30,984 nt of DNA from a virus. Below the pieces are notes generated by a model. It was given only the letters and a program-made list of their open reading frames with translations, did not search any database and was not told the DNA's origin. Below, in pieces: positions 1 through 6,891 of the stretch (position 1 is the first letter of the stretch; each line of letters starts with the position of its first letter). The stretch spans positions 1 to 30,984 of IMG/VR virus record IMGVR_UViG_3300046311_000124, one strand, 5' to 3'. The position numbers and the translations under genes are program-made.

Positions 1-856
1 CATCTTTAGAGAGCTCACTTTTAGCGATGGGCTTGCACATCTGAGGCAGTGTGTGCTCTTTAACAACGTTCTTGAGCTTAATCTGTCCCTTCTTGAGGCC
101 TGTCTTGAAAAGCCCGTCTGGCTCTTTCACTGTTTCCTTAATTGTACCACCATACAAGAAGCATGATAGTTGCTCTTTGCTACCGAAGTTGATGGGCACG
201 TCTTTGTACACACTCTGTAGCTCTTTCATAACACCATCAAGTTCAAGCTGGGCCTCGTCCTTGAGCTTGTCACACAACTCCTTGTCATACACTAGCCCGT
301 TGGCTTCCATCTCCGCAAGGATGAGTAGGTCAATGCATTGTAGCTTAAACAGCTTGTACAGGCCAGGCTCTTTGTCAAACTGCTCCTTCTGCTTGAGGTA
401 CACCATGTAGGTTAGTTCAACGTCATGGTTGGCATACTCTGTCAGGATGTCTCTGGGCACTGCATCGGTGTCTACTCCTTTGTCCCAATACTCAGTCTTG
501 ACAACGTCTAACTTTGCAGGCAGGCCATACTTGATGGCTGTGTTTGCTAGGCTAGGGTAGGCCTTTGTCTGTCTCTCTAGGATGAACTCAGCCAGCTGGC
601 AGTCCCACACCTTAAAGCCTTCGTAGGAAATGCCACAGCGCTTAGCCCAATGCAGGTCAAACTTGAGGTTGAAGCCAATGAGCAAGGCTCCTGGTGGAAA
701 AAACTCATCTGCACTAGAGCTGGGATCGAACCAACAGTAAGCAGGCTCTTCGTCAAACTTTAGCGAAAGACAAACTGCTTTATTTCTTAATGAGAATGGG
801 TTCCCGGTAGCAAGGGTTGTTGTTTCAAAGTCCAGGCATACTGTGTTGCTAGTCAT
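1..856 (-). CDS. DNA polymerase family A, N-terminal 3'-5' exonuclease part (partial)
   Basis: Replicative DNA polymerase of the Pol I/T7 gp5 type; only the first 285 codons are in the window and the gene continues past the left edge. The DnaQ-like proofreading domain is complete: Exo I is LDFET (D9, E11), Exo II is GFNLKFD (N63, D67) and Exo III is YANHD (Y141, D145). The polymerase fingers and palm would lie outside. The ATG at 856 overlaps the stop of the upstream 68-codon gene by 8 bp, so the two are probably translationally coupled. It is the last gene seen of the leftward replication module, after primase and helicase. Identification as family A rests on the exonuclease motifs and the phage context. 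Confidence 0.9.
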   Translation of the reverse strand, partial: MTSNTVCLDFETTTLATGNPFSLRNKAVCLSLKFDEEPAYCWFDPSSSADEFFPPGALLIGFNLKFDLHWAKRCGISYEGFKVWDCQLAEFILERQTKAYPSLANTAIKYGLPAKLDVVKTEYWDKGVDTDAVPRDILTEYANHDVELTYMVYLKQKEQFDKEPGLYKLFKLQCIDLLILAEMEANGLVYDKELCDKLKDEAQLELDGVMKELQSVYKDVPINFGSKEQLSCFLYGGTIKETVKEPDGLFKTGLKKGQIKLKNVVKEHTLPQMCKPIAKSELSKD

Positions 857-1055
857 AGTAGTAGTTGACAAAGGTTTTGAAAGTAAAGCCAAACACTTCC
901 TTCTCACTTAGCTCCTGCTGGTAAACATCGCACATCTCATCAGCTTTCTCTAGGTTGCTAAAGCTGTCTTTGACATGGGGCTCTATGCCTGAGCCCTTGG
1001 GCGCAAGTCTAACAACAGTGTAGATGGCGGTGCGGTTTTTAGGTGGCTTTTTCAT
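849..1055 (-). CDS. Hypothetical small protein, 68 aa
   Basis: Unrecognised. An N-terminal basic segment is followed by a YTVV strand, a charged region and a predicted helix containing FSNLEKADEM. The strand plus (F)S-x-EKA helix pattern resembles several other tiny proteins of this arm (1681-1857, 4831-4992, 6204-6374). The start overlaps the upstream gene by 17 bp and the stop overlaps the polymerase start by 8 bp. Confidence 0.65.
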   Translation of the reverse strand: MKKPPKNRTAIYTVVRLAPKGSGIEPHVKDSFSNLEKADEMCDVYQQELSEKEVFGFTFKTFVNYYYD

Positions 1056-1224
1056 TTGATGCCTTGTTGTTAGAGAAAGAGCGTCCTAGACTTCTCGCGG
1101 TGTCTGCTAGGCAGTACACTTCTCGTCTTTCAAACATATTAAGATTGTTGCCTCTGGTATACCAAGTCATGAAAGCTGCAATCTGATGAAAGAAAGAACT
1201 AAGCTCTTCGTCTGTAGGTTTCAT
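1039..1224 (-). CDS. Hypothetical small protein, 61 aa
   Basis: Unrecognised, probably helical, no membrane segment. The ATG at 1224 shares an ATGA with the stop of the upstream 57-codon gene, and the 3' end overlaps the next gene by 17 bp. Its place in an unbroken chain of overlapping genes is the main support for it being real. Confidence 0.6.
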   Translation of the reverse strand: MKPTDEELSSFFHQIAAFMTWYTRGNNLNMFERREVYCLADTARSLGRSFSNNKASNEKAT

Positions 1225-1394
1225 TTCGGCGCCTCCACTTTTTCATTAGCATACTGAACACCCGCCATGAAACACGCATATAAACTGATGCGCACATTAA
1301 CCTCTGTTAAATTAGCAAGACGGTTATGGAAAAGATCATGGATACCAGATGACCTTATGAAAGCGTTAAAGTAATTGTTATCGATCATAGTCAT
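1221..1394 (-). CDS. Hypothetical small protein, 57 aa
   Basis: An open frame from the ATG at 1394 to the TGA at 1221 fills the gap between two neighbours exactly. It overlaps both by the tetranucleotide ATGA, the junction type used throughout this operon. The product starts MTMIDNNYFNAF and has a helical C-terminal half (YACFMAGVQYANEKVEAPK). No family recognised. Confidence 0.65.
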   Translation of the reverse strand: MTMIDNNYFNAFIRSSGIHDLFHNRLANLTEVNVRISLYACFMAGVQYANEKVEAPK

Positions 1395-1684
1395 TTCATT
1401 GCCTCTTTGTCAATGTGGTCGCTTAGTTCTTTAGCTGCTTTAATGTACACTTCATCAGGTACCCCGAAAGACACCGGCTCTCCATACTTCAAATCGATCC
1501 CTTTAACAGGCTCCACGTCTGCATCTACTCGAAGGTGATAAATCTCATCAATGCCACTAGGCAATGGGCGAAAGCATCGGGCGTAAAGTCCCTCAACTCT
1601 GTCAAAGGTAAACTCTTCACCAACTCCCCAATCATTTCCTGTGAGGATAAACCTTGTGTCTTTCTGTAGTTGATAAAGCTTCAT
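1391..1684 (-). CDS. Hypothetical protein, 97 aa
   Basis: Unrecognised soluble protein starting MKLYQLQKDTRF, with mixed beta strands followed by a C-terminal helix. A good Shine-Dalgarno (GGAGG) lies just upstream of the ATG at 1684. The start and stop each overlap the neighbouring gene by ATGA. Confidence 0.7.
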   Translation of the reverse strand: MKLYQLQKDTRFILTGNDWGVGEEFTFDRVEGLYARCFRPLPSGIDEIYHLRVDADVEPVKGIDLKYGEPVSFGVPDEVYIKAAKELSDHIDKEAMK

Positions 1685-1857
1685 TCTACCTCCGCGCTAA
1701 CTAATGTAAAGTATTCGAAGCGACTTAACACGGGATCGTCCTGTAGGCGCTGTTTCAGAAGGACTAAGTCAGATTCAGCTTTCTCCTGAGAGAGGTAGGC
1801 CCCATATATTTGGGTGTTTTCACCTTCATCATGATCTAAAATGACATAAATCTTCAT
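1681..1857 (-). CDS. Hypothetical small protein, 58 aa (MKxYxV mini-protein family)
   Basis: Frame from the ATG at 1857 to the TGA at 1681, overlapping the next gene by ATGA. The product starts MKIYVILDHDEGEN, then has a strand, a helix with SQEKAES, and ends in strand-like FTLVSAEVE. This pattern (MKxYxV, acidic turn, EKA helix, C-terminal xxEV) is shared with the products of 4831-4992 and 6204-6374, suggesting paralogy. Function unknown. Confidence 0.65.
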   Translation of the reverse strand: MKIYVILDHDEGENTQIYGAYLSQEKAESDLVLLKQRLQDDPVLSRFEYFTLVSAEVE

Positions 1858-1878
1858 GTTTGTTCCTTATTCGCGAAT

Positions 1879-3102
1879 TCAGTTGATGTCGTGATACCTA
1901 CTAATTTCGGGAAATATATTGACGGTGTGTTTAGAATGTCTCTGCTTGGGGTCCGTGATGCCAAGATCTCCGGCCAGTTTGTTCTTAACAACGTTGAGGT
2001 AGCGCACATTCTCAAATCCATCCTTAAAGTTTTTACCAATGCCTAAGATCCAATCTGCCTCGGCTTGCTTAGCCACCTTAGCACCTGCAACTTCGTCCAT
2101 AGACAGCCATTGCTTGTGTGCTCCGTTAGCGTCTGCCTGGGTAACACCAATGACGGGTGCATAGGTCTTAGCAATCTCTCGAGCCCATCTAAACTTCTCT
2201 CCTAGCCGTAGGTCATCTCGGTCTGCCTTATCTCCTACACCTTTGATCTTATCGAGCTGGTCGAAAACAATCAAGCCCGGTTTGTACTTGGCACATGTCT
2301 TTTCAACCAAAGATGTGGAAATGTTGGCAGAATCTTTCATGATCCATCGGCCCTGGGTGGCCTCTTCAAAGAGCCTCTCGTAGTGTGGTACGTTGCTGTA
2401 GAGCTGTGATAGTTCTATGCCAAAGTAGGCCTGGTATACCCTAAGCATCACCTCTGAGCCAGCTTGCTCGTTGTTGTACCAATGCAAATACTCATCGGGC
2501 TGTAGCTGAGGAAACATGAAGGTTGTTTCTGAGGCTAACATCGAAGTTTTTCCAGTCTCCACAAAGGCGAAGATAAATCCAAAGTTGTTCTTACGGATAG
2601 AGCCCAGGCTTTTGTTCAAACAGTCAAGCCTCCACGTTAGACCTGGTTTGGTGTAGCTCTCGTTAAGTAGGTCAGAAAGCTTTGTGCTAACGAAATCATC
2701 AGCAGACAATGCCTCTGTCGATCCATCTGGCAGGGCTACAATCGTTTTAAATAGCTCCAAGGTCTCGACATAGCTTCCCTTACCTTCGGAGGCATCATAG
2801 GCCTTTAAAGCGGCTTCTCTAAGTAGCTTGTTGCGTTTGAGAGAGTCGATGTAGGTGGTGGTGGCTTGTGCATTGGGTAGCAGGGGATCCAGTTGCTCAA
2901 ACAGAGCGGTGTAGAACTCTTTGTCCTTCACCGGATTGGCGAAAAACAGAGAGGCGAGGTCGTAAACCGACAGGTCAGCTTTGTCTTCGTTGACACGATG
3001 GAAGGAGTCTAACACCCGGTACACAAGCTGTAGCTCAGAGGGCAAGTCTTGTGCTGAAACAGAGGTGTTGTGCTTAAACCATTGGTCAAAAGATAAAAAC
3101 AA
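1879..3102 (-). CDS. Replicative DNA helicase, DnaB/T7 gp4 helicase-type
   Basis: RecA-fold hexameric replicative helicase. The Walker A-like segment is AFVETGKTS (residues 179-187, with Ala in place of the usual first Gly). Walker B is LIVFDQLD (277-284). A Gln/Thr sensor-like segment, GVTQADANG, and basic residues follow. The 407 aa match the helicase half of T7 gp4; the primase half is the separate gene upstream. No ATG is available: the reading frame opens with TTG at 3102, but coding-like sequence continues upstream to an in-frame TAA at 3154, with an ATT at 3127-3129 as the other candidate start. The true N-terminus is therefore uncertain. Confidence 0.9.
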   Translation of the reverse strand: MFLSFDQWFKHNTSVSAQDLPSELQLVYRVLDSFHRVNEDKADLSVYDLASLFFANPVKDKEFYTALFEQLDPLLPNAQATTTYIDSLKRNKLLREAALKAYDASEGKGSYVETLELFKTIVALPDGSTEALSADDFVSTKLSDLLNESYTKPGLTWRLDCLNKSLGSIRKNNFGFIFAFVETGKTSMLASETTFMFPQLQPDEYLHWYNNEQAGSEVMLRVYQAYFGIELSQLYSNVPHYERLFEEATQGRWIMKDSANISTSLVEKTCAKYKPGLIVFDQLDKIKGVGDKADRDDLRLGEKFRWAREIAKTYAPVIGVTQADANGAHKQWLSMDEVAGAKVAKQAEADWILGIGKNFKDGFENVRYLNVVKNKLAGDLGITDPKQRHSKHTVNIFPEISRYHDIN

Positions 3103-3228
3103 TGCAAGGATGTTAAGTTCTGGTTTAATTTTCTCTTCTCTCTTTCTTTTCTTTTATATATCTCTTATATAAGATATATATTTCTTTAGGGTAGCACAGA
3201 AACGCAGTCTGTGAAGAGGGGTTTGTAC
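3103..3228 (-). promoter_or_regulatory. AT-rich, polypurine intergenic leader between primase and helicase
   Basis: This is the only sizeable gap in the replication cluster (126 bp). On the minus strand it holds an imperfect AT palindrome around TCTTATATAAGA, the 13-mer TAAGAGATATATA (3155-3167) and the 12-mer AGAGAAGAGAAA (3130-3141). Both also occur on the plus strand at 11573-11585 and 11612-11623 in the divergent intergenic region. The purine-rich tract could act as a ribosome-binding leader for the ATG-less helicase gene. A promoter or processing role is inference. Confidence 0.4.
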
Positions 3229-3918
3229 CTAGCTTAGGATGTCTAAAACGTCACAGTATTTGGGGTCTTTCTCGGTGAAGACTACGGAACTACTGCCTCC
3301 GAGCATGCGGATTTGTGTAGCAATGTTCTGAGCACTGCTGAGCATGTTGGAGTCAAGCCAAACGTAGATGTGCTCGTACTTCTTGGTCAGGTAGGGCAGT
3401 TTAGCTTTACTGATGCCACTACCAAGCAACGGCATGGATGATAGTTGTGTGTGCTTGTTTACCTTGATTGCTGACAAACAGTCTTCAACCAAAACAAGGT
3501 CATTGGCACCGTGGTAAATAGGGAACAATTTCTTGATGTCGCCTTTGGTAAACACCTTTGCCTTTGCGTTGGGACTAAAGTTGCGTGCTTGCCATGCAAG
3601 TATTTTGGCGTTTTCGTCATAAAAAGGGAAGATTAGTTGCTGTTTTGCCTCATTCCATAGCAGCCCATGTTTAATCATGTCCTCAACTGTTAGGCTAGCC
3701 TTGGAAACCCAGGCTATTGCTCTCTTGTCAAAGTCTTGGCTGCATTCTGGTGGTAGTACAACTGCATCTTCTTCGGATGCTTCCTCAATTTTAGGTACAA
3801 ACTTGGTAGTGCGGTTTCCTTTGCGGCAGCTAAAGCAGAAGGTAGAGCCATCAGGATAGCAGTACATTGCGTCTGAGCTTGTGCAAAAAGTGCACGCAGT
3901 GTGATGGCCCAGTCCCAT
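3229..3918 (-). CDS. DNA primase, zinc-binding plus TOPRIM (T7 gp4 primase-type)
   Basis: Synthesises RNA primers for lagging-strand replication. It begins with a T7 gp4-like zinc-binding domain, C9-x2-C12 ... C28-x2-C31, with the typical YPDGSTFCFSC arrangement. The TOPRIM domain follows: VLVEDCLSA (E145), then a glycine loop LLGSGIS, then VWLDSN (D189, N191). The usual DxD is DxN here, so the second acidic metal ligand appears substituted. The 229 aa correspond to the primase half of T7 gp4 with no helicase fused. A Shine-Dalgarno GGAGG precedes the ATG at 3918, immediately after the stop of the upstream gene. Confidence 0.9.
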   Translation of the reverse strand: MGLGHHTACTFCTSSDAMYCYPDGSTFCFSCRKGNRTTKFVPKIEEASEEDAVVLPPECSQDFDKRAIAWVSKASLTVEDMIKHGLLWNEAKQQLIFPFYDENAKILAWQARNFSPNAKAKVFTKGDIKKLFPIYHGANDLVLVEDCLSAIKVNKHTQLSSMPLLGSGISKAKLPYLTKKYEHIYVWLDSNMLSSAQNIATQIRMLGGSSSVVFTEKDPKYCDVLDILS

Positions 3919-4104
3919 TTAAACCTCCGAATGTTTTAAAGCATTGACACAAACTGCTTTGTTGGTGCCGCCTTGCTCGACGAAGCCCCTATTGATGAAG
4001 GCAGCCACTGCCTCACAATGACTATTGCTTTTAAAAGTAGCTATAGGCTGTGGAGATACTGAGCCGTTAACACTAAGAACTACAACCAGCACATATTGGA
4101 ACAT
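3919..4104 (-). CDS. Small protein with signal-like hydrophobic N-terminus, 61 aa
   Basis: The first 12 residues (MFQYVLVVVLSV) form a hydrophobic signal or membrane segment. The rest is a small soluble domain with two cysteines (SNSHCEAVAAF and KAVCVNAL) that could form a disulfide in the periplasm. A strong Shine-Dalgarno AAGGAG lies upstream, at the end of the previous gene. The stop is directly adjacent to the primase ATG. No family recognised. Confidence 0.65.
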   Translation of the reverse strand: MFQYVLVVVLSVNGSVSPQPIATFKSNSHCEAVAAFINRGFVEQGGTNKAVCVNALKHSEV

Positions 4105-4108
4105 GTTT

Positions 4109-4321
4109 TTACTCCTTGCCTTGCATAAGAATTATGATTGGGGTTACATACTTCATCACACTAGATATTCTCAGGTTGTAGTCTGCTGTTGACATACTTA
4201 CTATACCTGCCTCACGGTTGACTTGAAGCTGTACAAGCTCTAGTAGCTGCTTGCAAACCTCATGACTAGCTTTAACCTGAGCCACACAACTGCTAACAAT
4301 CATAGCTTCGTTAGGGGTCAT
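4109..4321 (-). CDS. Hypothetical protein, 70 aa
   Basis: Unrecognised. Mostly helical, with a C-terminal hydrophobic stretch (YVTPIIILMQ) that might be membrane-associated. Starts with ATG at 4321 overlapping the preceding gene by ATGA; stops 4 bp before the next start. Confidence 0.6.
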   Translation of the reverse strand: MTPNEAMIVSSCVAQVKASHEVCKQLLELVQLQVNREAGIVSMSTADYNLRISSVMKYVTPIIILMQGKE

Positions 4322-4659
4322 AGCAGCTCCAGGTAAACAGGCGGTACTAGGATGTTCTTAGGGGCTAGTTTAAAAAGGGGTGCAATTTCTTTTGCTTTGT
4401 GGTCTTCAAACACGGGGACAAAGAACGTCTTGTCTGGGGTACGCATTGCATACAAGATGAACTCATGGACAAAGGGCATCAGTCGGTAGAGAGGCAGCTT
4501 CTTGTGATCAAAGTCAAGGGTAGGAATAGCATAGGTCTCACTGGTCGGGCCGAAACATCCATCTGCTGTGTAGTAGTGTATCGCTGCGTGTTTACCGCTA
4601 ATCGTTTGCAGGTGGGCGCCATCCAGGGTTGTTGTAAATACAAAAATAGGCTTACTCAT
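4318..4659 (-). CDS. A1S_2505-like phage protein, 113 aa
   Basis: Resembles the small phage-related proteins often annotated A1S_2505. It has an N-terminal FVF strand, a G-x-H loop with HAA, the signature ETYAIPTLD, LPL, a helix with F-x-x-YA, then FFV, EIAPLF and AP. The biochemical role of that family is not established. The frame is open upstream to 4683, but the ATG at 4659 (MSKPIFVF) fits the family N-terminus and overlaps the upstream stop by 8 bp, as at the polymerase start. The family assignment is from remembered sequence pattern only. Confidence 0.65.
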   Translation of the reverse strand: MSKPIFVFTTTLDGAHLQTISGKHAAIHYYTADGCFGPTSETYAIPTLDFDHKKLPLYRLMPFVHEFILYAMRTPDKTFFVPVFEDHKAKEIAPLFKLAPKNILVPPVYLELL

Positions 4660-4834
4660 AGTAGCTTTCGTAGTTGGCAACATACTTGCTTGTTAAAAGA
4701 TCTTTCCTACCCGTGTACTTGATGCCCAAGCCGTCTAGGCACTTGAGGCATGTGTTGAGGTAGGCCTTGGTTTCTTTGTGCTTTAAACAGCTCTCGTAGT
4801 CTGTAAGCTCCGCATCACAGCAATCGCACCTCAT
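4652..4834 (-). CDS. Small zinc-ribbon-like protein, 60 aa
   Basis: Contains paired cysteines near both ends of the first half (MRCDCC at the N-terminus and CLKCL near residue 29), with an intervening Cys-x-x-His, consistent with one bound zinc. Function unknown; small phage zinc ribbons often bind host transcription or nucleic-acid proteins, but nothing here shows that. Overlaps its neighbours by ATGA (5') and 8 bp (3'). Confidence 0.6.
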   Translation of the reverse strand: MRCDCCDAELTDYESCLKHKETKAYLNTCLKCLDGLGIKYTGRKDLLTSKYVANYESYYE

Positions 4835-4992
4835 GGTAGCACCTCGTGTGCTTCCACTTCAACCCAGTATGATGCTGCCAATTTTGACTCCACATTCCTT
4901 TGATGAGCCACTGCCGACTCCAAGCTAAGAAATATACGGTCAATTTGGCTGGGCTCATCGTCTCGACCAAAAGAAACACTATAGACTTTCAT
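4831..4992 (-). CDS. Hypothetical small protein, 53 aa (MKxYxV mini-protein family)
   Basis: Frame from the ATG at 4992 to the TGA at 4831, joined at both ends by ATGA overlaps and preceded by a GGAGG-like site. The product starts MKVYSVSFGRDDEP, has a helix with SLESAVAHQ and ends WVEVEAHEVLP. It shares layout and ends with the product of 6204-6374 (MKVYVV ... HEVIS), so the two are probable paralogues. Function unknown. Confidence 0.65.
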   Translation of the reverse strand: MKVYSVSFGRDDEPSQIDRIFLSLESAVAHQRNVESKLAASYWVEVEAHEVLP

Positions 4993-5219
4993 TCTACATC
5001 CTCCAGACTATCAAACATACCATTTGTGTACGCTGTGGCTTCAGCAAACTGCAGGTCGCTCTCTGTGTACAGGTCGCCGTTCTCTTCCTTCCAAATATCA
5101 AAGCTTTCTTCTACAAAGCGGCAAAACTCGTCGTGGGTGATGTTCACTGAGTCGCCGTACGTGTCATAGAACAGGTCTTTGAGCATTGCCTTGAGGTAGT
5201 TTTGGCTGATGTCTTTCAT
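4989..5219 (-). CDS. Hypothetical acidic protein, 76 aa
   Basis: Unrecognised, rich in Asp/Glu and aromatic residues, mainly helical, no signal. A clear Shine-Dalgarno (AAGGA) sits in the junction cassette just upstream of the ATG at 5219. Overlaps both neighbours by ATGA or similar. Confidence 0.65.
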   Translation of the reverse strand: MKDISQNYLKAMLKDLFYDTYGDSVNITHDEFCRFVEESFDIWKEENGDLYTESDLQFAEATAYTNGMFDSLEDVE

Positions 5220-5353
5220 GATAGTTCCTTAAAGAGTGGGTAGAGAATTCCGTTATATCGTACCGCGAAGTCTTCAGCAACAAACCGATCTAGAGCTACG
5301 TACTTATCTTCTTTTCCAAGTCTTTGGTAGATCACAAGCCATGCGTCAGGCAT
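5216..5353 (-). CDS. Hypothetical small protein, 45 aa
   Basis: Frame from the ATG at 5353 to the TGA at 5216. The product starts MPDAWLVIYQRLGKED and ends LFKELS. The last codons form the repeated junction AAG GAA CTA TCA TGA, which also provides the Shine-Dalgarno and start of the next gene. The 5' end overlaps the upstream gene by 8 bp. Confidence 0.6.
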   Translation of the reverse strand: MPDAWLVIYQRLGKEDKYVALDRFVAEDFAVRYNGILYPLFKELS

Positions 5354-5471
5354 TTTCGTCTCCTTTACTCTCTGTGTATCGAAGGACTTCTTCGTAAACT
5401 TCCCATGTGGTGTAGCTTACATCAGGCAACAAGTCGTTGTCAAGCGGGAGAAGCTTTCTTTTTTGGTTCAT
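5346..5471 (-). CDS. Hypothetical small protein, 41 aa
   Basis: Frame from the ATG at 5471 to the TGA at 5346, with an ATGA overlap at its start and an 8-bp overlap at its end. Product MNQKRKLLPLDNDLLPDVSY... continuing into an acidic helix. No recognised family. Support is positional: it fills the gap and uses the same junction types as its neighbours. Confidence 0.55.
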   Translation of the reverse strand: MNQKRKLLPLDNDLLPDVSYTTWEVYEEVLRYTESKGDENA

Positions 5472-5731
5472 TGCGCGGACCTCTTGTTGGCATGTACAAC
5501 GTAGCACTCAGCAAAGGCTCTCTGTAGGTCGGTGGCTAGATCAACCATACCACTGTCTTCGGCTTGTTTGTGTAAAACTTTAAGCACAAGCATTGTGTCG
5601 ACCTCGGGGTATTCATTGTCAGCTATGGCCCGGCATGCTGCTGCAGCCCATAAACCATTGGGGGAGATAGAGCCAGCACAAGCGTCCATCTGGGCGGTCA
5701 TACAGTCGTTAAGCATGTAGTTGCCGAGCAT
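5468..5731 (-). CDS. Hypothetical protein, 87 aa
   Basis: Unrecognised, helical, with several Cys and Met in an Ala-rich central segment (LWAAAACRAIA). The frame could begin at a TTG at 5743, but the ATG at 5731 is preferred: it follows the upstream stop by one base and is preceded by GGAG at suitable spacing. Ends with an ATGA overlap. Confidence 0.65.
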   Translation of the reverse strand: MLGNYMLNDCMTAQMDACAGSISPNGLWAAAACRAIADNEYPEVDTMLVLKVLHKQAEDSGMVDLATDLQRAFAECYVVHANKRSAQ

Positions 5732-5732
5732 A

Positions 5733-5846
5733 TCAGGCTCCAAAGAGTAGGTACGTCACTGTAAACGCATACAAGTAAACTGTCAACCACACAACGTCAC
5801 TATGTAGGTCATCTAATGGGCTAAGGTCAAGGCTAGGCTTGTTCAT
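5733..5846 (-). CDS. Small predicted membrane protein, 37 aa
   Basis: Frame from the ATG at 5846 to the TGA at 5733. The C-terminal half (VVWLTVYLYAFTVTYLLFGA) is a single strong hydrophobic segment, so the product is probably a one-pass inner-membrane peptide with its N-terminus MNKPSLDLSPLDD outside the bilayer. Its start lies in the AAGGAACTATCATGA junction. Confidence 0.6.
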   Translation of the reverse strand: MNKPSLDLSPLDDLHSDVVWLTVYLYAFTVTYLLFGA

Positions 5847-6073
5847 GATAGTTCCTTGCGGTGTGGCTGATTAATTATCACATGTTTTCTTATCTTTTTC
5901 GCCATATGTCTAATGGTTTTTGTACGCTCTCGTATGCCCTCTAGGACGCGCTCTAATTTATATAGGTCATGTTTATCTTTACCCTTACAATAAACATCAA
6001 CGACCCAAGCAGAGATGTTACGAAGTTCGAAGACTGCGTCATCCATGACGCGCAATTCATAATTTATGTCCAT
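5843..6073 (-). CDS. Hypothetical basic helical protein, 76 aa
   Basis: Unrecognised; long helices with many Lys/Arg (a segment around KLERVLEGIRERTKTIRHM) and a C-terminal PHRKELS. Two adjacent ATGs at 6076 and 6073 are possible. The second is chosen because it lines up with the start in the repeated AAGGAACTATxATG junction at the two other sites. A nucleic-acid-binding role is only suggested by charge. Confidence 0.6.
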   Translation of the reverse strand: MDINYELRVMDDAVFELRNISAWVVDVYCKGKDKHDLYKLERVLEGIRERTKTIRHMAKKIRKHVIINQPHRKELS

Positions 6074-6207
6074 CATAGTTCCTTGTTGAGGGACTGGAAG
6101 TACGCCATCGCTGCGCGCTCGTAGGTGTCCCGTATCATCGCTAGGTCATCCTGTGCACCCAGGTAGTTCTGATAGGCCCGCATGTATTCCAATTCTTCGG
6201 GGGTCAT
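6073..6207 (-). CDS. Hypothetical small protein, 44 aa
   Basis: Frame from the ATG at 6207 to the TGA at 6073, overlapping both neighbours. The product starts MTPEELEYMRAYQNYLG, is helical throughout and ends SLNKEL, the ending encoded by the repeated junction cassette. Function unknown. Confidence 0.6.
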   Translation of the reverse strand: MTPEELEYMRAYQNYLGAQDDLAMIRDTYERAAMAYFQSLNKEL

Positions 6208-6374
6208 GATATCACCTCGTGCTCATTAACAAAACACCAGCGTAGGCCGCGCCCGTCAATGCCTTCCTCACGATCTAGGCGATTCCTTAGTTCCTGTGCC
6301 TTGTCATAGTTTGCGAATATGGCTTTTATAATTTCACCATCGTGAGCAATTTGCGTGACTACGTAGACTTTCAT
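6204..6374 (-). CDS. Hypothetical small protein, 56 aa (MKxYxV mini-protein family)
   Basis: Frame from the ATG at 6374 to the TGA at 6204, joined by ATGA at both ends. The product starts MKVYVVTQIAHDGEI, has a helix (NYDKAQELRNRLDREEG) and ends WCFVNEHEVIS. The N-terminal MKVYxV and C-terminal hEV match 4831-4992, and the overall strand-strand-helix-strand layout matches 1681-1857. Likely members of one expanded mini-protein family. Confidence 0.65.
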   Translation of the reverse strand: MKVYVVTQIAHDGEIIKAIFANYDKAQELRNRLDREEGIDGRGLRWCFVNEHEVIS

Positions 6375-6736
6375 GATGTCTCCTTAATCCCGTTATTGTT
6401 CAGCCATTTCAAGGATTGAATCTGTGCGTCTGCCGATCTCAACTCCGACTGTAGTAATCTAATACGTTCCATAAGTTTTTCAGTGCGCCCCTGCTCCTTA
6501 AAAAAGTCACCAATCCTAAGCGACGCCTCAAAAGACACATGACCATTACTAGACTTTTCCTGGTTGATTGCACAGTAATCTATTAACTTGTGTGCCAATT
6601 GGTCAGCCATCATGCGTTTAATATGGGCGCCGTGATCAAACTTTGTATTTTCCAACTCAAACGTAGATACTGCAATTCTCAATTGCATGACTTTATCAAG
6701 CTCGGGGTATTGGGTTGCGGGTATATTAAGTTTCAT
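6371..6736 (-). CDS. Hypothetical protein with C-terminal coiled coil, 121 aa
   Basis: Unrecognised. The last ~45 residues (EKLMERIRLLQSELRSADAQ and on) have the heptad pattern of a coiled coil, so it may dimerise. Starts at the ATG at 6736, 9 bp after the upstream stop; ends with ATGA into the next gene. Confidence 0.65.
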   Translation of the reverse strand: MKLNIPATQYPELDKVMQLRIAVSTFELENTKFDHGAHIKRMMADQLAHKLIDYCAINQEKSSNGHVSFEASLRIGDFFKEQGRTEKLMERIRLLQSELRSADAQIQSLKWLNNNGIKETS

Positions 6737-6744
6737 GATTGAAC

Positions 6745-6891
6745 CTATAGTTGTGTGAGTGTTGACTCATATGTGATAAATTCCCTATTGGGGTGATCTA
6801 AAAGGAATCTACGCGCATCAAGTGGAGTTGGAAATACTCCAAGCGAAATTTCCCCGCTTTGGTTCTTAATTACTAATTCCCAAATCATCAT
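6745..6891 (-). CDS. Hypothetical small protein, 48 aa
   Basis: Frame from the ATG at 6891 (or the adjacent ATG at 6888) to the TAG at 6745. Product MMIWELVIKNQSGEISLGVF, then a short helix (DARRFLLDHP) and a final strand. Its strand-turn-strand-helix-strand order is like the MKxYxV mini-proteins though the sequence is less similar. The start overlaps the stop of the barrel-protein gene. Confidence 0.55.
   Translation of the reverse strand: MMIWELVIKNQSGEISLGVFPTPLDARRFLLDHPNREFITYESTLTQL

Noticed and set aside
51-410. Plus-strand ORF of 119 codons
   Set aside because: Low-complexity Ser/Leu product lying antisense to the well-supported DNA polymerase exonuclease domain.
3154-3231. Primase-helicase readthrough fusion
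   Set aside because: Two stops (TAG and TAA) and an AT-rich gap separate them; independent genes are the simpler reading, though the shared frame is noted as a finding.
4399-4722. Plus-strand ORF of 107 codons
   Set aside because: Antisense to the A1S_2505-like gene, with no start signal.
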